From contig JAJDAB010000037.1 of the NCBI GenBank assembly GCA_029262095.1, forward strand, positions 1-8,479: DNA of 8,479 bases, in the 5' to 3' direction. The notes beneath the pieces are model-generated. The model did not search any database and was not told the origin of the DNA. It saw only the letters and a program-made list of their open reading frames with translations. Positions 7,901-8,479 of this stretch are shown one piece after another; the stretch's first letter is position 1, and each line of letters opens with the position of its first letter. The position numbers were made by a program, and so were the translations under genes. Source of the stretch: Candidatus Hydrogenedentota bacterium. GTDB lineage: Bacteria; Hydrogenedentota; Hydrogenedentia; Hydrogenedentales; SLHB01.

Positions 7901-8479
7901 CCGCGATCGAGCCAACATTGTTGTGGATGTACATTGCATCCAGCAGAACGATCACAGGGTCGACCGTGGCCGCATCACCAGTCTGATCAATCAGAACGCC
8001 GTTGTTGCCGCCAGTCGCGGCGAGGCCGTGTATAACCAAGACGTCGGAAGGCCCGCCTTCAAATGCGGACTCATTGTCATCGCCTATCAAGAAATTCGGC
8101 ACGGATTCGGTGTGAATCGTGATAGCGGCATCACCTGCGACACCCTCAACCACGTTCGAAGACGGATTGCGTAGGTTGGCGTCAACGCCAACAGCAATAC
8201 CAAATATCAGGAGGTCGGCGTCGGCGGGAATGGATACCGGCCCATGAGGTGAAGCGTCGTCCTGAACGAGGACAGCGACCCGACCCGTACCGGTTCGTGA
8301 TCGGCGAATCGCTTCTTGAATACCGTCTTGAAGATCGTCGGTGAATACGTCCGGGTCTCCGGCGACATCGGCACCGACAATCACGACGTTGAACGGTACT
8401 TGTGCCAGTGCGGGGACCGCACAACACACCAAGGCGCATACCGCCGCCCACACCCGCCACGTCCGTGTTCCATCACGCA
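1914..8479 (-). CDS. Giant secreted multidomain protein: beta-helix, IPT/TIG array, Ig-like modules (5' partial)
   Basis: Residues are numbered from the GTG at 8453, the only start codon in frame inside the window (2179 aa). The frame stays open to the right edge and reads RDGTRTWR just before it, which looks like the basic n-region of the signal peptide, so the true start probably lies outside. The hydrophobic core and an ALA/Q site (cleavage after 17) indicate Sec export. Residues 19-275 look like a right-handed beta-helix, with rungs such as IHNN, IWGNG, LNENYG and YRNG. Residues 286-1196 hold about eight IPT/TIG-like units. Residues 1203-1335 resemble the end of a beta-helix (NNVFHNSNDY, IDPMFDP, PDIGADE). 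Residues 1340-1930 hold Ig-like modules (IIDTIPPRANL, DEAGNVEPW). Residues 1938-2179 are unassigned and contain C2077 and C2110. I see no LPXTG, PEP-CTERM or dockerin at the C-terminus. The protein is rich in Asp and has only 11 lysines. These folds are typical of carbohydrate binding, adhesion or surface structures; no enzymatic residues are evident. The existence of the gene is near certain, its function is not known. Confidence 0.93.
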   Translation of the reverse strand, partial: RDGTRTWRVWAAVCALVCCAVPALAQVPFNVVIVGADVAGDPDVFTDDLQDGIQEAIRRSRTGTGRVAVLVQDDASPHGPVSIPADADLLIFGIAVGVDANLRNPSSNVVEGVAGDAAITIHTESVPNFLIGDDNESAFEGGPSDVLVIHGLAATGGNNGVLIDQTGDAATVDPVIVLLDAMYIHNNVGSIAGEGNGIRTEGLVVPVTTNCSIWGNGDRTAGGDEGAGISIGMTGSLFALHNSILLNENYGVHFEDGTTATIRNTSVYRNGNEEEQSGVAGEKDGGIVWDIDPFIDPNFGPVAGGIAVSLTGDFVGTSGITTFNVFFGPPDLAVAVPVTDAGGVLNVTLPAAYRGVPGPVDVYVVRTDGYQVRVPIAFTYVNDAGDTPIVSQVVPEWGDLVGGNFVFVLGAGFEPDCDVFFDLDGGLDTDASEMSNKVIFISSGELFVKVPEAAAAGKVEVFVVNNRTALTSAITDPRDYEYRASGGVRPSIVHISPNYFRDTEGDQLDGVTAPRVTSNILVWNLLELPLPANPVVKIGGLVVPSASVAIVDGVFAPQPTLDSDGGILYEIIDVEIPVSEFGGGGSYDVTVINPSGLSDTLNAGFTYYADGIPRPDPLDREWLPANFVADGTGGARTLRGSAYDTDILLTLNPAGAPIVLGPFNPTDGTVLIPYLSHTQRNVEFSWPGNPTVVTNAASTVNLPAGAQTVVVQIDNSADAQGDPSVGATVQTTDFHYLAAGANFDIRNISVTVGAPDTITADILNFGALGGVGAFTIFVDDVDVGTITDNGGDNVTFTVPTAEPGIYGPVDIRVETATNPVGTDPLYYVAEDSYSYRRTDPQAGGVFPRTIPVDTTANAARTQSVPVRVTGSDFIGPFTGTTGTTPYTRVFLDSGAIGTVDVFDATDIDISALVEVDPDPTAAYLINSFMEIEFAVDLSAAMGVTLPAAPARIAIHLDNFDPVAATVLAGPSTLLDAIIIDAPPEITDVQLLADVNRRDGPVRGGTLVRILGFNFEVTVGDPDPIVRIGGEQAEFLALTPGVLPAPDIIDIVTSPAPDLLPGTYPVVVIRSADLQEGVSPPDKDFTYFLDGRPEILEIVPNHIPFPATGDTDPRYITIVGLNFTDIVQVVFDQGGANEQTIDHYSVTPTEIVVKVPLGADAQSVLPLTPGGEVTIPVFVRNVPSDGTVVTATTNESNTVSIFIFDDGRGIEPNVAILEFNNVFHNSNDYVMVQPGTGSISIDPMFDPRDAAAAPGLPGPKLATSILDPWVGKLAVRDPNEGILGDNTDLENPMRNKAGEFTLTPFTDLDFELQPRPDFESDPLQVQGTGPASGLFLPDIGADEISTLAADIVEIGWYLARPIPNPVPALDAGDLSIIVGFRPAGFVMDPFDTAASGGLNDVSFFIVPQGGDPTIPADRIPLSVTQDLGGGLYLISNTNDAIETLLDDRDASSDPSSGDLLADGHAAIYVRPNPAEPLFILGDHPTDLTDGIGGINPNGNVTIDGTPFGPIDGAILDQAILGRHFIIDTIPPRANLASATYVGIEEAIESHEVVLDFNDIFDLMPLGPPLHPTVPMGATPDHEPWYPVFNFAPLDTNQTIGPIPAEPPATDFGVTLPSTIGPAATSIFFNPFSLANATGGLNLQLRVAIEFFDPPLLDDLGAPIGGDDFYTNPPFGSEPNEPRQVSGFEPSFNTSAIVGDINVLDGPVRWDVIRGAGLLLDTVTTPVEISNDFLTSGANVGVFNLSQDPEIAMSNPPNGATDSDNGTVVANWGGLADATTDPMIFLDAIEHLDAAARGNFNLSIQFDGEDLAGNDSTDDPDNTLLNPLNIYWYRDVNSRISGISAGSISSNPIPTFSLIRDGDPSPAPDGGPNPIFSFRIWESIDGINYTSPGTWTPWSPDQTITSLSTLLPADRFILLVVHGADEAGNVEPWDISIHGVDPTVPNIPMDMTSILLDGSGRTLGEYADAQPNWVRFFFSGTAPPNTRVRANFWHDNKANNVAGFTNPTVLNTGVDTSLGNTSIIPMPGAELVTGQRVAAQFFLSVDVPPEFNPTNDTIEVSWELFRDGVLVLDSAGFFLNDADGAFCQAHSSSGLAGADGFFAIGAAETREIVIPELNQCIGLGDPNLREDITYVFRSTSRIQRGTLPADLVDSSPASVLFTVVPLDTQTFVAQALDPDRQPIVILEEQ
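2664..4436 (-). other. Region of several Ig-like modules in the giant protein
   Basis: Residues 1340-1930 contain beta-rich modules with signatures often seen in bacterial Ig-like and fibronectin-like domains. FIIDTIPPRANL (about 1515-1526) is a classic closing strand and linker. DGEDLAGNDS (about 1797-1806) and HGADEAGNVEPW (about 1912-1923) match the A.D.AGN motif at the end of many Ig-like repeats. SIDGINYTSPGTWTPWSP (about 1873-1890) resembles the preceding strands of the same fold. The stretch at 1527-1740 is beta-rich but I cannot place it in a family. Boundaries are rough. These modules would extend the molecule or provide binding surfaces. Confidence 0.5.
4449..4856 (-). other. Segment resembling the closing turns of a beta-helix, with DIGADE motif
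   Basis: Residues 1200-1335 of the giant protein do not look like TIG. They read as a beta-helix rung (ILEFNNVFHNSNDYV), then ISIDPMFDP, then a long loop, then FLPDIGADE. In many bacterial pectate-lyase-like or choice-of-anchor proteins, a rung of the type NN.F.N...Y, a DP.F element and a final D.GA.E close the parallel beta-helix. The segment therefore reads as the C-terminal part of such a domain. Its N-terminal part would be residues 19-275, more than 900 residues upstream. A second, separate and very short helix is the alternative. Confidence 0.55.
4866..7598 (-). repeat. Array of about eight diverged IPT/TIG-like domains within the giant protein
   Basis: The recurring pattern is an opening strand of the type I..I.P..G...GG..V.I.G..F, a middle VxxG or VxFD strand, and a closing xFTY or DYxY strand. 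Approximate units, in residues from the GTG at 8453, are 286-373, 379-474, 480-600, 604-729, 735-828, 831-972, 974-1080 and 1083-1196. Closing strands are clear in most of them: AFTYV, DYEYR, GFTYY, DFHYL, SYSYR and DFTYF. Units 2, 3, 7 and 8 are the most typical (for example PEILEIVPNHIPF and GGTLVRILGFNF). Units 4 and 6 are longer and less certain. By eye the units share no long identical DNA, so this is an old array or one assembled from different sources, not a recent tandem duplication. TIG domains are Ig-like folds common in surface and carbohydrate-binding proteins. Confidence 0.75.

Overview
The window carries two genes, both on the minus strand, and no RNA gene, CRISPR array, insertion sequence, phage or defence module that I can recognise. 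Moderately GC-rich coding DNA, a lipoprotein with PEGA and FGE-sulfatase domains, and a very large secreted protein combining a right-handed beta-helix, many IPT/TIG domains and a DIGADE motif suggest a Gram-negative bacterium. The PVC or FCB superphyla, or candidate phyla such as Hydrogenedentes or Planctomycetes, fit best. That lean comes from domain style only; there is no phylogenetic marker here.

Layout, in the direction of transcription (right to left). From the right edge to 1914 runs one giant open frame for a secreted protein of at least 2179 residues. It starts with a signal peptide whose basic N-terminus appears to continue past the window edge, so the 5' end is probably missing. 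Its order is beta-helix, about eight IPT/TIG-like units, a second stretch that looks like the closing turns of a beta-helix, several Ig-like modules, and an unassigned C-terminal region. A hairpin begins directly after its stop codon. About 340 bases without a convincing gene follow. From 1577 to 117 lies a lipoprotein with three PEGA-like repeats and a C-terminal FGE-sulfatase (SUMF1-type) domain that lacks the catalytic cysteine pair. The last 116 bases are AT-rich and hold no gene.

The two genes point the same way and both products leave the cytoplasm: one is probably surface-exposed or released, the other is probably anchored in a membrane facing the periplasm. A functional link is possible, but only adjacency supports it. 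The most notable points are the TIG array apparently inserted inside a beta-helix, the near absence of lysine in the giant protein, and the non-catalytic FGE domain.
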